Shown one piece after another: positions 43,762-53,759 of a DNA stretch of 64,000 nucleotides (the first letter of the stretch is position 1; each line of letters opens with the position of its first letter). The notes beneath the pieces were generated by a model that was given only the letters and a program-made list of their open reading frames with translations, made no database searches and was not told the origin of the DNA. A program made the position numbers and the translations under genes. Origin of the DNA: Micropterix aruncella (Eukaryota; Arthropoda; Insecta; Lepidoptera; Micropterigidae); assembly GCA_944548615.1 (NCBI GenBank), contig OX155976.1:7645822-7709821 (forward strand), read 5' to 3'.

Positions 43762-43794
43762 TTTGGCCGCCTAATTACTCAATATCCACCTACG
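43762..43794. repeat. Transib right terminal inverted repeat
   Basis: Reverse complement of the left end; the outermost bases CG replace CACA, possibly erosion or CpG decay. Confidence 0.85.
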
Positions 43795-43995
43795 CGTCCC
43801 CTTGAATGCCTCCAGCGCCCACAAGGGAGCATTAGAGAAAGACTTCTATAAGCAATATTGAGAACGACTTCTGTAAACTAATGTAAATTACCCACGGACT
43901 AGTCATCGGCCGTCGTGGAGTGATATAAATAGTGTTATGGTACAAATAATTTAAATGAAATGAAGTCATAATATTAAGACCAAGTTTTAAATTAC

Positions 43996-44133
43996 CTCAG
44001 AAATGCTCGTACCGACGGAGCATAATCCAGGACTGAGAACTCCGGAACTCGAAGCCCGATCTGGTGAAGGTGGCGCCTTCACCCCGAATTCTGGAGCCGA
44101 CAGCTGTGAGGTTCTGTTGTTCGATTCGTTGAC
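43996..44133 (-). CDS. Mitf: Mitf exon c: Ser/Pro-rich linker
   Basis: 46 codons from VNESNNRTS to GTSISE, phase 0 at both ends. The acceptor is AACATTCCAG before GTC; the donor is TCTGAG|GTAATT. It contains SP dipeptides (PPSPD, VLSPG), as the homologous region does in MITF/TFE proteins, where proline-directed kinases act. A regulatory role here is inference. The exon sits just outside the Transib element (right end 43794) and just inside the start of the duplicated exon block (from about 44388). Confidence 0.9.
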
Positions 44134-44637
44134 CTGGAATGTTATTAAAAAAAAAAGTGATGAATTCACTGCACATAAGCCGGTACGTATCTCGGTAACT
44201 ATTACGCGTCGGTCTAACGTGCCCCACAATATAATGGACTTAATTTTTGTGGCATTATGGAGTAATGCTGATGCCACGCGTTCTATTGTTAAGCAGTCTG
44301 ATCATTTGTATCAAGTTCTTTATTGCATCCAATGTTTGCTGATAAATATCCCGCTTTTCCAAAACACTTTGAAGGTACTAATTAAAATTACATCTTTCCT
44401 AGTACGCCAGGGCCAGGTGTCCCGGAGTCTGGCCTGCTGACTCTACCTTGGCATTTTATGGTCAAAATACTGTCTGATCTGAAAGTATTAGCTTTAACAA
44501 AACTCTTGCACTTTATTGTCGCTAGCTCCCCGACTATATGTCCCATGTTCAGCACTGAAGCTCTGATGAAGAATGGCGATACATGATGACATGGAGAAAC
44601 TAAAAGAGTGGTACGCACTAATCTAATCTTTTTCTAT

Positions 44638-44789
44638 GAATTAGAACGTCAAGCAAAGCTCCACGGTCTCACGTTGCCCGAAAGCTCGAAGCACGCGTCT
44701 TCCTCTTTCGAAGAAACCGGCGGCGATGGATCCCACCGCTCCAACAAACGATCCGTCGACACGCCGCACAGACAGAAAGTGTAAGAAAA
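44638..44789 (+). pseudogene. Inverted, damaged copy of Mitf exon g
   Basis: Near-identical to exon g (33191-33039) but in the opposite orientation, inside Mitf intron 2. The acceptor CTAG of the source is CTAT here, so the AG is lost. One base is missing in the RSNNRSSRH region (RSNKRSVDTPH results), so the exon is 152 instead of 153 nt and the frame shifts into a stop. The donor became GTAAGT and is still good. It cannot be spliced into the sense transcript because of its orientation. The homology continues into the flanks on both sides. Confidence 0.95.
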
Positions 44790-44796
44790 GTAAGTT

Positions 44797-45665
44797 TTCA
44801 TCCTATCTATTCGAAAAGGACGACTTGGTTCGCCTTTAAGTGCGCCCAAAAGTGGTGTTTTCTATAAGAAACTTTATAAGTGCGCCGCAATTATCTTTGC
44901 GGCTCACTTTTTGAATAAGTGCGCCGCAATTTATCTTTGCGACGCACTTTTTGAATTTGGAACATCTTAGTCTTCAGCGCCGAAGAAATCGAATGCAAAT
45001 ATTGATTGAATAAAGACTGGCTGGTGCGACGGCCCCTAGTCGCGCCGCCGGCTGAATAAAAAAAAAACAAATTAAATTAAAAACGCCCGAACGTCAATTG
45101 TTTTTGTCGCCCGCGTTTTCCACAATTTTCACGGATTGTTTCATCGTTTTGTTTTGAAAAATGAGTTATTCAAGTGACAGTGACAGTATAGATTTATATA
45201 TAGATGTATAGATTTAACTTCTGAAAGCATTAGAACTGAGGCAAGAAATGTGATTGATTATCTATTACCTGCAAAATCCCGGGAGAAATATATGAAAGCC
45301 TATGGAAATTTTATTGAATGGAGAAATGCAAGAGGCGCCAAGAACTTCTTCAGAATCTGTGTTTTTGGCCTACTTCCAGTACTTAGCCACAACTAAACAA
45401 CCATCCACTCTTTGGAGTACCTACTCAATGTTAAAATCAACAGTCAGTTGTAATAATGACGTAAAAAATATGAGGCGCCTTTTATTTTCTCATAGAGGAT
45501 GATGAAAAGTAGAGTGTATCATTCGGGCAAAATATTTTTGGCTCGGACGCTTTTTTGAATCCCTCGCTACGTTCAGGATTCTACTTTAGAATCCCTCACT
45601 TCGCTCTGGATTCAAAAAAGCGCCCTCGCCGTAAAAATATTATTTTGCTCCCTTGTGAAAACAAA
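44797..45665 (+). mobile_element. Crypton-like tyrosine-recombinase element fragment
   Basis: Insertion inside the duplicated block. It encodes, from about 45162, MSYSSDSDSIDLY and then (frame broken) TSESIRTEARNVIDYLLPAK, EKYMKAYGNFIEWRNARGAK and, in another frame from about 45335, SSESVFLAYFQYLATTKQPS followed by TLWSTYSMLKSTV. This is the N-terminal core-binding (SAM-like) part of the Crypton-type tyrosine recombinases common in insects. The catalytic R...HxxR...Y part is absent, so the copy is deleted and frameshifted. No terminal inverted repeats were seen, as expected for Cryptons. The repeated AAGTGCGCCGCAATTATCTT unit at 44878 and 44916 belongs to its 5' part. The superfamily call is from memory of the family pattern. 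Confidence 0.65.
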
Positions 45666-45759
45666 TCTACTATTTAAACTTGGATTAATGATTGGTTACG
45701 ACGATCAAGCAAGCGAGATATGGCGTACATTCCGTTGAGATTTTCCTCTTGAATTTATA

Positions 45760-45857
45760 GGTTGTTTATACTCTTTATTGTGAAATTTCACAATGGGTGG
45801 ATTTATTGTCATACGACAATCTTTTTCAACGAATCCTATTATGAAGTTTATATACGA
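45760..45857 (-). mobile_element. SINE 3' fragment in the duplicated block
   Basis: Counterpart of 32835-32955 in the inverted duplication; cut at 45857 by the mariner-like sequence. Confidence 0.75.
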
Positions 45858-45924
45858 GGCGATCCGATAAGTACTTAGCCTCACCGCCCGATGGCGCCAC
45901 TATCGCACAGAAATTTACTATCGT

Positions 45925-46761
45925 CATTGATTTTATAGTGTAATAGATTAGTCCATCCCATACAACCAAATGGCAACAATTTCTGGACGTCACTACGTAG
46001 GTGGCGCTGGTAGGGATGACGTCGAAACTTATAGCAATTTATTTGGACATCTATAATAACATTATAATTAAGTTTTATTTATAAAGGATCGATTGATTGT
46101 AAAAACCAAATAATTCAAACAGTTACAACGAAATTAGCATTCAATTATTAGCGCTATCTATTGCATTTCCTTCTACGCTACAAATCACATGTTTAATAAA
46201 GAAAATAATAGATGGCGTGCTATTTTCGGCTCCAACATTGCCTTCTCTATCAAAGGCAGTGGTATCGCGCTGCCGGCGTTCATTCGATTATTGTCTGCAT
46301 TTTTCGCTCCTCTACGAATCCACCTGATTGGACAGCGCGTAAAATGTGGCAATATACAGTAAATTTCCCGATGGAGCGATACATTGGGAGAGTTATTCTG
46401 TCAACACTAGTAGCCAGCTGTCAGTTTTATATTTTCGTTAATATTCACTTCAAATAATTATATTACCTCGGCTAAATATTCGTTGTATAATTCATATAGG
46501 TACACAATTTATATTTTGCTATTTACAAAAGTCATTTATCATGCCATTAATTATTATATTAATATTTTGTTTAGGAAAGTATAGTAAAATTAGCTGTTTG
46601 AGCGCCATCTATCGGCAAAACATTGGCTTATTGAAGATGGAAGCGCATTATATCGAGTTTTAAAACTACGATGGCCATCTATCTGCCGAGTTTTATATTA
46701 AATTCGCGACGTCCAATATGCAATATGGGATGGACTAATCTATTATACTATAAAATCAATG
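45925..46761. mobile_element. 837-bp MITE with ~37-bp terminal inverted repeats
   Basis: Left CATTGATTTTATAGTGTAAT then AGATTAGTCCATCCCATA; right end is its reverse complement with one mismatch. No coding capacity. Nested in a mariner-like fragment that begins at 45857 (ACGAGGCGATCC, AAGTACTTAGCC). Confidence 0.8.
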
Positions 46762-47084
46762 CTATTGTGTAGTACATTCTCGTAGACGGCTACTGTTGAA
46801 AATTCAGACTAGTAGTTTTGTTTTACTTTTACAAAACTCTTGCACTTTTTTGTTGCTGGCTCCCCAACTATAGGTTTTTGCGGCGGCGCCGGGACAAGTC
46901 ACAAAGACATCAAATCATAAAAAAAAAACGATTAAGAATAATTTCTGATAGTGTCGTATCAGATAAAATAATTTTTAATCTTTATAATGGACGATTAATT
47001 TTGGGTGATAATTTATGACCGAGGGAGTTTCCAAGATTGTATTTGATATAATCCAGAAGCACGTTGGTAGCAGCATTGAGTATA

Positions 47085-47835
47085 TAGGGTACTAGCTGTT
47101 GCCCGCGGCTTCGCTTCGCGTAAAGTTTCAAATAGATTTGTTAATTTAAGTAGCGTGGCGTTTATTTGCCTTTTTAGACGCTACCTTTAGATATATAGCG
47201 CAAGACGTCCCCAGATGCACGCTACCTATTCCGTAGACGTACAAGTCTTGTTCCTCGCTACCCATGCCGCCTTCCGCTGTACACTGCTCTAGGTATTTCG
47301 AGGTGCTTGCACGAGTCACTAATTTCAAGATATCTCTATAACTACACCACCTATAAACTTACAGTGAATGGCTAATTTTATCTCTATTTAACACCCGTGA
47401 TTATTGAATCAATTTATTTTGATAAGGATTCTTATATTATTGCTGATATCTTTAACAAACACTGCCTAATAATTTTTCTTATTTTTTTGAGGCATAAAAG
47501 CAGTTATTGTAGCTCACATATAAAAGTTGTATATATGCTGTTTCTGGCTTTTTTATAGATCACTTTGAGGCCAATATTTTTGTCATATATTATTTTACCA
47601 TTATCAAACCGTTTCGTCAGCGCACGCCGATAAATCAACTCACCAGCTCAGTTTCTCCGACTTGATTTACAAATTTCTTATTGAAGACCAATATTTACCA
47701 CAAAAAAATGTAGCTTTTAGCACTCCTCGATAATGGAGCGTTCCATTGAATCGGATGAGTAGTTTCGGAGATTGACACCCCCTACATACAAACTTACAAA
47801 CCCACAAACATTACTTCTCTATAATATTAGGACAG
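47085..47835 (+). repeat. Arthropod 'TAGCTGTTGCCCGCGGCTTC' dispersed repeat
   Basis: Begins ACTAGCTGTTGCCCGCGGCT and ends ACTTCTCTATAATATTAG; also has AATCGGATGAGTAGTTTCGG. This head/tail pair is very common in insect genomes; class not certain. Confidence 0.65.
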
Positions 47836-47974
47836 ATTAGTGTAGATTAGATTGCTTAATACCATAGCACGTTTTGGAAACTCTTTTACGCCGGCGACAT
47901 GCAGGTGGCACTGATAGCACTATACGGCGACACTAATAGCAATTTATTGGGCCGTCTAAATAAAGAATGTTTTT

Positions 47975-48550
47975 AAGCTATTGCATAGCTTTTATCGCGG
48001 GCCTAGTAGGCCAGCGCGGCGACCGAATGAAGAAATTTCTTAACGAAAATTAATGTTTTTAAACCGATAATTACGTCTAAACGAGTACTGCTTACGATTC
48101 GAAAAAAATATATGTTAAACAAGAACATTTTTCTAATATTCTTAGCTTTGAATATTTTAGATTTTGTTTATGAAATTAGGTCTAACCGAACACAAAAACG
48201 ACTACTGCACAAATACTATCTGGCGTATTATTATGAAACCTGCACCATTTTAAACATAATTTAATTATCTATCTTTTTATCTACGATTTTTTTCGAATAG
48301 TCCGGTTTTTTTGATTTATCGAATAAAAAATTCGTGCGCGGCGCTCTATCGGAAGACGTTTAAATTTTTCCGAATCATTTGCTTTCGCAGCCGCAAATAA
48401 TTCGGAATAATTTCAACGTTTTCCGATAGAGCGCAGTTATCTGATATCAGAAAAAATAAAATAAATAAATAATTATAATTGCATAAGTTGTTAAAAATGC
48501 TATGCAATAGCTTTACCGCGGCAGTCCCCGAGTGCCACAAGTATATTTTT
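47975..48550. mobile_element. AAGCTATTGCATAGCTT element, copy 1
   Basis: Begins with the palindrome AAGCTATTGCATAGCTT then TTATCGCGGG; ends GCTATGCAATAGC, TTTACCGCGGCAGTC and GAGTGCCACA before a T-run. So it has inverted sub-terminal hairpins at both ends, and sits in T-rich target. It interrupts a 'TTTGATTATAAAAACCC' repeat whose halves lie at 47870-47974 and 48551-48720. No coding capacity. Confidence 0.8.
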
Positions 48551-48819
48551 TTTAAAGAACTGTTTGATTATAAAAACCCAATGATGTAACCAATGGTAAC
48601 AATAATGACATTCAATGATTAGTGCCATCTATCGCATTTCTTAATAGGCTTATTACATCACAGAAATAGAATGCCATCGATTAGTCTATCTGAACTTTAA
48701 TGTGCGTAGTTATTACTTATTGAAACCTGTATACAAAATTAAAAATTGACATATTTATGTAAATAATATTATAATTATAAAAACTATGATTTAAATATTC
48801 ATTTGGTATGTTTTTCTGA

Positions 48820-49510
48820 ATGTGATCGTTCTTTCAGCCGTGGGATGAGGGTAGAAGACTTAGAGACAATACACATCTACTGTTTAGCTATGCCAACATG
48901 CCCGTCAGAGACCAACGCCTTACTACGAGGCACCGGGAAAGGTACGGTACACAGCGGGTATGCTCGCCCCCTGACTACCAGTTTTGAAAGGATATCTCCG
49001 TCTGGCATTAACCATCAGGATACCTCCAACCGACTGGTCAAGGGTCCAAAGTCACTTGCACGACCTTTACCTGCCGTATGTTCAGCGGTGATTCGGTTTG
49101 AATCTATCGCAGACCAAAGGCATCTTTTGCACGGCTCTGAATTCAGGATCAGGTAGCCTAATGGTCATTTCAAGAGTGGTTCACGACAGGTCAACGCCCC
49201 CGCTGCTTAGGAGACAGTATATTTCCATAGTATTCAGACTCCTTCAGAAATTTACAGAGTGCACAACCGATTGGCGAAACCGAACGGTGCACAAACTGTC
49301 CGGTAGCGCCGGAAGAAAATCGCACCAGGAGAAACTGGTACATCAGCAATGAGGCCTAATACACGAGGGTCTTATCCGGGGTAGCCTTCCACTAGAGGAG
49401 GCTTCTGAATAGGATCTGAATCATGAGTTGGGCCGATACGAGAACAAATTGAATCTTGTGGCCCAAGCTGCACGAAACCGTTCGCTACCGAAAACGTTCG
49501 CAGAATAGAC
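48820..49510 (+). repeat. Family A repeat (subtype 2)
   Basis: TGATCGTTCTTTCAGCCGTG to GCCGATACGAGAACAAATTG. Faces the inverted copy that follows. Confidence 0.7.
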
Positions 49511-49559
49511 ACAGATTAGACAATATTGAAATCGAAAGTATTCGAAGCTGGTGTGTGTT

Positions 49560-50246
49560 TTGATTGCCACGTCTAAGAGGCGGCTAATTGCACACATGCA
49601 GTTGTTTCACCAAGACCCACAGCTCGCTTTTAGGATCGGCTCAACTCACGGTGCAGCACACATTCAGTAGCCTCCTCGAGTGAGGGACTACACCCCTTAA
49701 GGGTTTCCCTTGAGGGATTGCCTCCTCGAGCCACTGGACGGTGTGCGCACGGTGCGGCGTCAGCCAATCGGATGTGCACTGACTAATTACTGAAGGAGTG
49801 TGAAGACTGCATATTTCCGCTCATTAGGAGACAGAATATTTCCATAAATATACTGTTTCCTAAGCAGCGGGGGTGGATGATGATCTGTTGTCATGCCACT
49901 CTTGAAACGACCTATCGGCCATCACGAGTGGTATGTCTGGCAAAGATCGCCCAGGTCCGCGATAAATTCATGCTAAATTACCGCTGTAATACAACAGGTA
50001 GAGTTTGCGACGGAGGTATCCTGATGCTTAATTCCAGACGGAGATATCCTGCCAAAACTGGTAGCCAGGGGACGAGGCTACCCGCTGGATCACCTTCCCG
50101 GTGCCTCGCCGTAAGGCGTTGGCCTCTGACGGGCATGTTGGCTTTTCTGGTCGGTAGGTTTGTATCGTCCCTAAGTCGTCGACGCTCACCTCACGGGAGA
50201 CAGAACGATCATTATCGTTAAAACTTCTTGACGGGGTAAGTTCGCC
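49560..50246 (-). repeat. Family A repeat (subtype 2), inverted
   Basis: Reverse orientation of the preceding copy (AGACAGAACGATCATTATCG and GGCGTTGGCCTCTGACGGGC read backwards). With 48820-49510 it makes a large inverted repeat; MITE D copy 2 inserted exactly at its end (GTTCGCCCGTT|CTGCAG). Confidence 0.7.
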
Positions 50247-50250
50247 CGTT

Positions 50251-51010
50251 CTGCAGTTGTAAATGAAAACGCAGTAACTTCATTTACTGTGTTTTTACAA
50301 GTTTGGTTCTTTAAAATCACGAGTTGGAGTACTATAAGTCAAATTTTTCGGTTTGTCTGTCGATGGATAGTTACCGAGATACCTTAGATAAAAACACAGT
50401 ATTTTTTTAAAAATCTGAATATTTTAAATAAAAAACACAGTATGTATAATTTTTTAGGTTAAAATACAGTAAGCTATTATTTACTGTGATCTTTTTTAAT
50501 ACTTATAAGCATTTAAGAAATATTTTTGTTTGGTTACAACACGGCTTCGTCAGATACTGTGGTTTTAGGTAAAATTTTGTTAAAACTTGATTTATTAATA
50601 CACGAATTAATCACAGTATCTCAATTACTGTGTTTAAGGTGCCAGCAGTTTTTTATTTATTTAAAAAATATATATTTATTTTACATGGTTAGAACACAGA
50701 AATGGGTAAAATTTACCTATAACACAGTAACCACTCAGTTACGGTGTTATACCTTAAAAATATAAAATTTATCAAATTATATTCCTAATTTAAAACACAA
50801 TAACTAATTTAATTAATTAAACAATTATAATTTAATATATATTTTTATGCAGAATTGAAGTTCTAACTATTTATTAACATTAAAGATTAAAAGAAATAAT
50901 CTATATTGATTACTTTGTTCATGAAAACAAATATTTAACAACCGAACTTTGACCGCGTTTTTCGCTAAACGTCTTTTTTCAAGTTACTGTGTTTTCATTT
51001 ACGACGGCAG
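50251..51010. mobile_element. ~0.76-kb MITE (family D) copy 2, inverted, 4-bp duplication CGTT
   Basis: Reverse orientation relative to copy 1 and about 90% alike by eye. Left tip CTGCAGTTGTAAATG, right tip ends ACGACGGCAG, flanked by CGTT at 50247-50250 and 51011-51014. It ends 120 bp downstream of Mitf exon b's donor. Confidence 0.88.
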
Positions 51011-51130
51011 CGTTGGTGTCGACACCTTTAGGTGCCACGTCTATGAGTATTCTTGCTGTGCGTGTGAATAATTTTACACGTTATCGGTGGGAGTTTATTG
51101 ACTGAAAAAGAAGAAGATAGGATCGCTTAC

Positions 51131-51232
51131 TTGTCCTTGAGGTTGAAATGATTCGCTGAGGAACTGCCGTACTTGACTCTTCTGTTTCTGGATGACGTGA
51201 TAGCGAGTAGGATTCTCCAACACAGTTCTGAC
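51131..51232 (-). CDS. Mitf: Mitf exon b: conserved MiT N-terminal block
   Basis: 34 codons beginning VRTVLENPTRYHVIQKQ and ending SFQPQGQ, phase 0 at both ends. The acceptor TTTCACAG precedes GTC at 51232; the donor is CAA|GTAAGC at 51130. In vertebrates this segment reads VQTHLENPTKYHIQQAQ and leads into the RQQVKQYLS helix; here the equivalent is KSQVRQFLS. This is among the most family-specific pieces of the gene and rules out a generic bHLH call. Confidence 0.95.
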
Positions 51233-51613
51233 CTGTGAAACAAATAAAAATGTCATCATTAGGCCGACCACCATTCTTAATTCCATGACTTCTATTCCAC
51301 TATATTTCACCCCCTCCAGTTATTAAGTACATATCAGAGTGAATTATTTATTATGGTAGAACAAATCTGCGGTCGAATATTCAGTTTGTATTGCGTGCGG
51401 GTTTGCTACACAGCGTGATTGCTCACTCTGTCCATGACAGAAAAAAATCGGTTGTGTCACCTCAAGAATTCCTGGCAAGTAGACAACGCCCTCTCATTGT
51501 TTCAAGTGACTATGATAGCAAAAGCAGCATATTTTTGTATTTTGTTTTCCGTTTCTTTATTACAGGACAACTTCTAAAAGCTCAAACCGATTTAGAAGTA
51601 TGTTTGTTTATAT

Positions 51614-51880
51614 TATACTCTTTATTGTGAAAATGTCACAATGGGCGGGTTTATTGTCATATGATAATCTCTTACAACCAACCCTACTATGACGTGTTAT
51701 AATGTATGTGTGCGTGTAACATGTGTGTAAGTGTGTGTCTTGTTATTGCATTCGATCGACAGAATTGAAAATGCAATTCCGTTAATTTGATCCCAACGGA
51801 AAATGGTGACCCAGCCGGGAATCGAACCCGGGACCTTACAATGTAAGATCAGGCGACCTAACCACTATGCCACCGAGCCG
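51614..51880 (-). mobile_element. tRNA-derived SINE, full-length copy
   Basis: Minus strand begins with a tRNA-like head: GGCTCGGTGGCATAGTGGTT (A box) and CCGGGTTCGATTCCCGG (B box). The body includes AACGGAATTGCATTTTCAAT and the end CACAATAAAGAGTATA. The anticodon stem-loop does not fold properly and the sequence continues past the acceptor, so it is a SINE, not a tRNA gene. Confidence 0.85.
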
Positions 51881-52199
51881 TGTATGTATGTGGCCAAGTA
51901 TGTGGTATTATTAGAACCGTTATGTCATCCAGAGAGCCATAGGATACCTTAACTGTCAAAGTATTACGTAAATAGTTTAAGTAAATTAAGTAGATATTAA
52001 GTAAAAAGTCTAAATGTCTAAATCTCCAATTGTCAATTAATTAACATAAATACATAGTGTTTAGTATCAAATGAAATGTCTGATTGAACATTCCGGAAAT
52101 ATAATGTATCTACATGGATAAATACATAAACTACAAATATTTCATAAAAAATGTAATAAACATAATTTAAAATATATACTTCATATTTAGACAATTAAG

Positions 52200-53390
52200 G
52201 TACGCTATGACACTCGGGATGATATAGCGAATCTAATCTTGATCTCCAAGCTCGCGTAAACTTCCACAAAAAGTTCCTTGCTGGAATCAGCCAGAACGGC
52301 AATGGTCTGAGGTATGGCAGTACAAACATGAGCGATGTGGACTTGAAGAAGTCTCTCTTGCGAGGAGATTACGACAGCAATATTGAGGATCACGCTATTG
52401 GCCTTCAATGCCAGAATGATTGGACAACAATTGGAGACTTTTGCATTACTCCAATGCACTAGAAAGTAATGTTGTATGACTGGACGCCAGAGATGCTGAA
52501 ATTTTATTTAAATGCCTTTCAGCATACACTTGCAGACCCCAGTAACCTCGCTCGTTGGAGCTATGCCGAGGATAGTTCATGTCCCCTTTGTAGCAACACC
52601 CCTTGCACAGCTAGACATATATATTAGAGCTGGCTGCAAGGTAGCCTTGGATCAAGGACGGAACACTTACGGAATACGACAAAGTCCTTGCTGTTATTCG
52701 CGAGGTAATTAGCCTCTCAGCCTCTCAGTAGCCTCTCAATACAGTTTGTGCGGGTTGGCTCTAAAGGTAAAAAACATTTCACTGCAAAACCTTTCTCAAT
52801 AATCGAGAAAGCGTTATATGGAGATCGATTCGGTCTCTAAGCAGTATAATATTAAATTCCCTGACAGTCTCGGATGTACAGCCCTGCGTCCAGATATAAC
52901 TCTTTACTCTCTATCTCGGAAGATGGCCCTTATCATAGAATTAACTGTTCCATGGAAATCAAATATCCCAAAAGACCACGAATACAAATTAAATAAATAG
53001 CATGATCTCGCAAATGCCATCACCCGGAACGGCTTCATTGTTCACCTTCACGCGGTGGAAGTAGGCGCTCGTGGCCTGCCAGCTAAATCTTTGTTTCACC
53101 TTTTTAAAGATCTTGGTCTCTCCAGGAAAATAATCAACTCCTTTCTAGAAAAATTATCTAAAACCGCGATTTCCGCATCTCAAATTCTATGGCTTCGAAG
53201 GTGGAGTGAATGGGTGGTAAGGTGTACGCTCACATGTGGCAAGACAGCTGTCCTAAACCTACCACAGCCGGCCGTTAGTCCGGAATCCACCGTTCACCTC
53301 CCAGAAGTGTAATAATAGTATATAATGGGCCCGATTTCGGTCGGTGAATTCCAACGCAGCTCCGTTTGTATTTTATTGTTTTTATTTATT
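52200..53390 (+). pseudogene. RLE-type LINE 3' part, copy 2: CCHC finger then endonuclease-like domain
   Basis: The best copy. Around 52540-52720 it encodes NLARWSYAEDSSCPLCSNTP followed by CTARHIL and, after a shift, GCKVALDQGR, a CCHC-type finger. At 52818-53000 it encodes VDSVSKQYNIKFPDSLGC, RPDITLYSLSRKMALIIELT and VPWKSNIPKDHEYKLNK. CCHC followed by an RLE-like PD...ELTVPW block is the order at the C-terminus of R2/NeSL/Hero-type LINEs. At least two frameshifts. Acts, by family knowledge, as the target-cutting endonuclease of the retrotransposon. Confidence 0.65.
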
Positions 53391-53564
53391 TTTATAACAA
53401 ATACTTCTAAATCGGTTCGAGCGTTTAGAAGTTATGGTGGAATAAAGAAACGGAAAGCATATATAGGATAACCCTAAACACATTACACTCCTCTTTTGTT
53501 GCGCAGTCGTGTAAAATGTATAGATCATCACAGGCACACCGCAAAGAATGAATTTCTTATAACT

Positions 53565-53640
53565 TTTATAAGAAATTCTATATTATTATATTCTATATTA
53601 TTATATAGAATATATATTATTATATATATTAATGTATAAT
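53565..53640. repeat. AT-rich palindromic tract
   Basis: Repeats of TTCTATATTATTATA and their reverse complements, able to form cruciforms. Confidence 0.7.
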
Positions 53641-53759
53641 AAGTTTTATAGAATGAAATGTATTCATTAGATCTTGCTTTAAGCCAGTCCATATCTTCTT
53701 TGCAATATTTCAGATGCCAACTCTTTATCATTCAGAGCCCTGAATATCGTGCAAATGTT

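Larger units (their letters stand above)
40534..43794 (-). mobile_element. Transib DNA transposon, near complete
   Basis: Terminal inverted repeats of about 35 bp: left CACATAGGTGGATATTGAG plus TTATTAGGCGGCCAAAA, right end (reverse strand) CG--TAGGTGGATATTGAG plus TAATTAGGCGGCCAAAA. The right tip appears to have lost 2 nt. CGTCC lies directly outside both ends (40529-40533 and 43795-43799), fitting the 5-bp GC-rich duplications typical of Transib. The left tip begins CAC, as Transib ends and RAG signal heptamers do. Length is about 3.26 kb including a nested lepidopteran-type repeat at 40646-40975. It carries one transposase gene on the minus strand and sits in Mitf intron 3. Confidence 0.88.
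44388..45857 (+). repeat. Copy block of the inverted segmental duplication
   Basis: Homologous to 33450-32830 read on the opposite strand. After the exon copy and its donor (about 44797) homology stops and resumes at about 45665 with AAACTTGGATTAATGATTG, running on to a truncated SINE end at 45760-45857. The interruption is a Crypton-like insertion. At 45857 the block is cut by a mariner-like sequence beginning ACGAGGCGATCC. Confidence 0.85.

Noticed and set aside
44645..44849. Exon copy as a functional alternative Mitf exon
   Set aside because: Opposite strand to the gene, acceptor AG lost and a frameshift inside.
51805..51880. Possible tRNA gene on the minus strand with good A and B boxes
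   Set aside because: The anticodon stem-loop does not fold to a 7-nt loop and the sequence continues into the SINE body shared with three other loci, so it is a SINE head.
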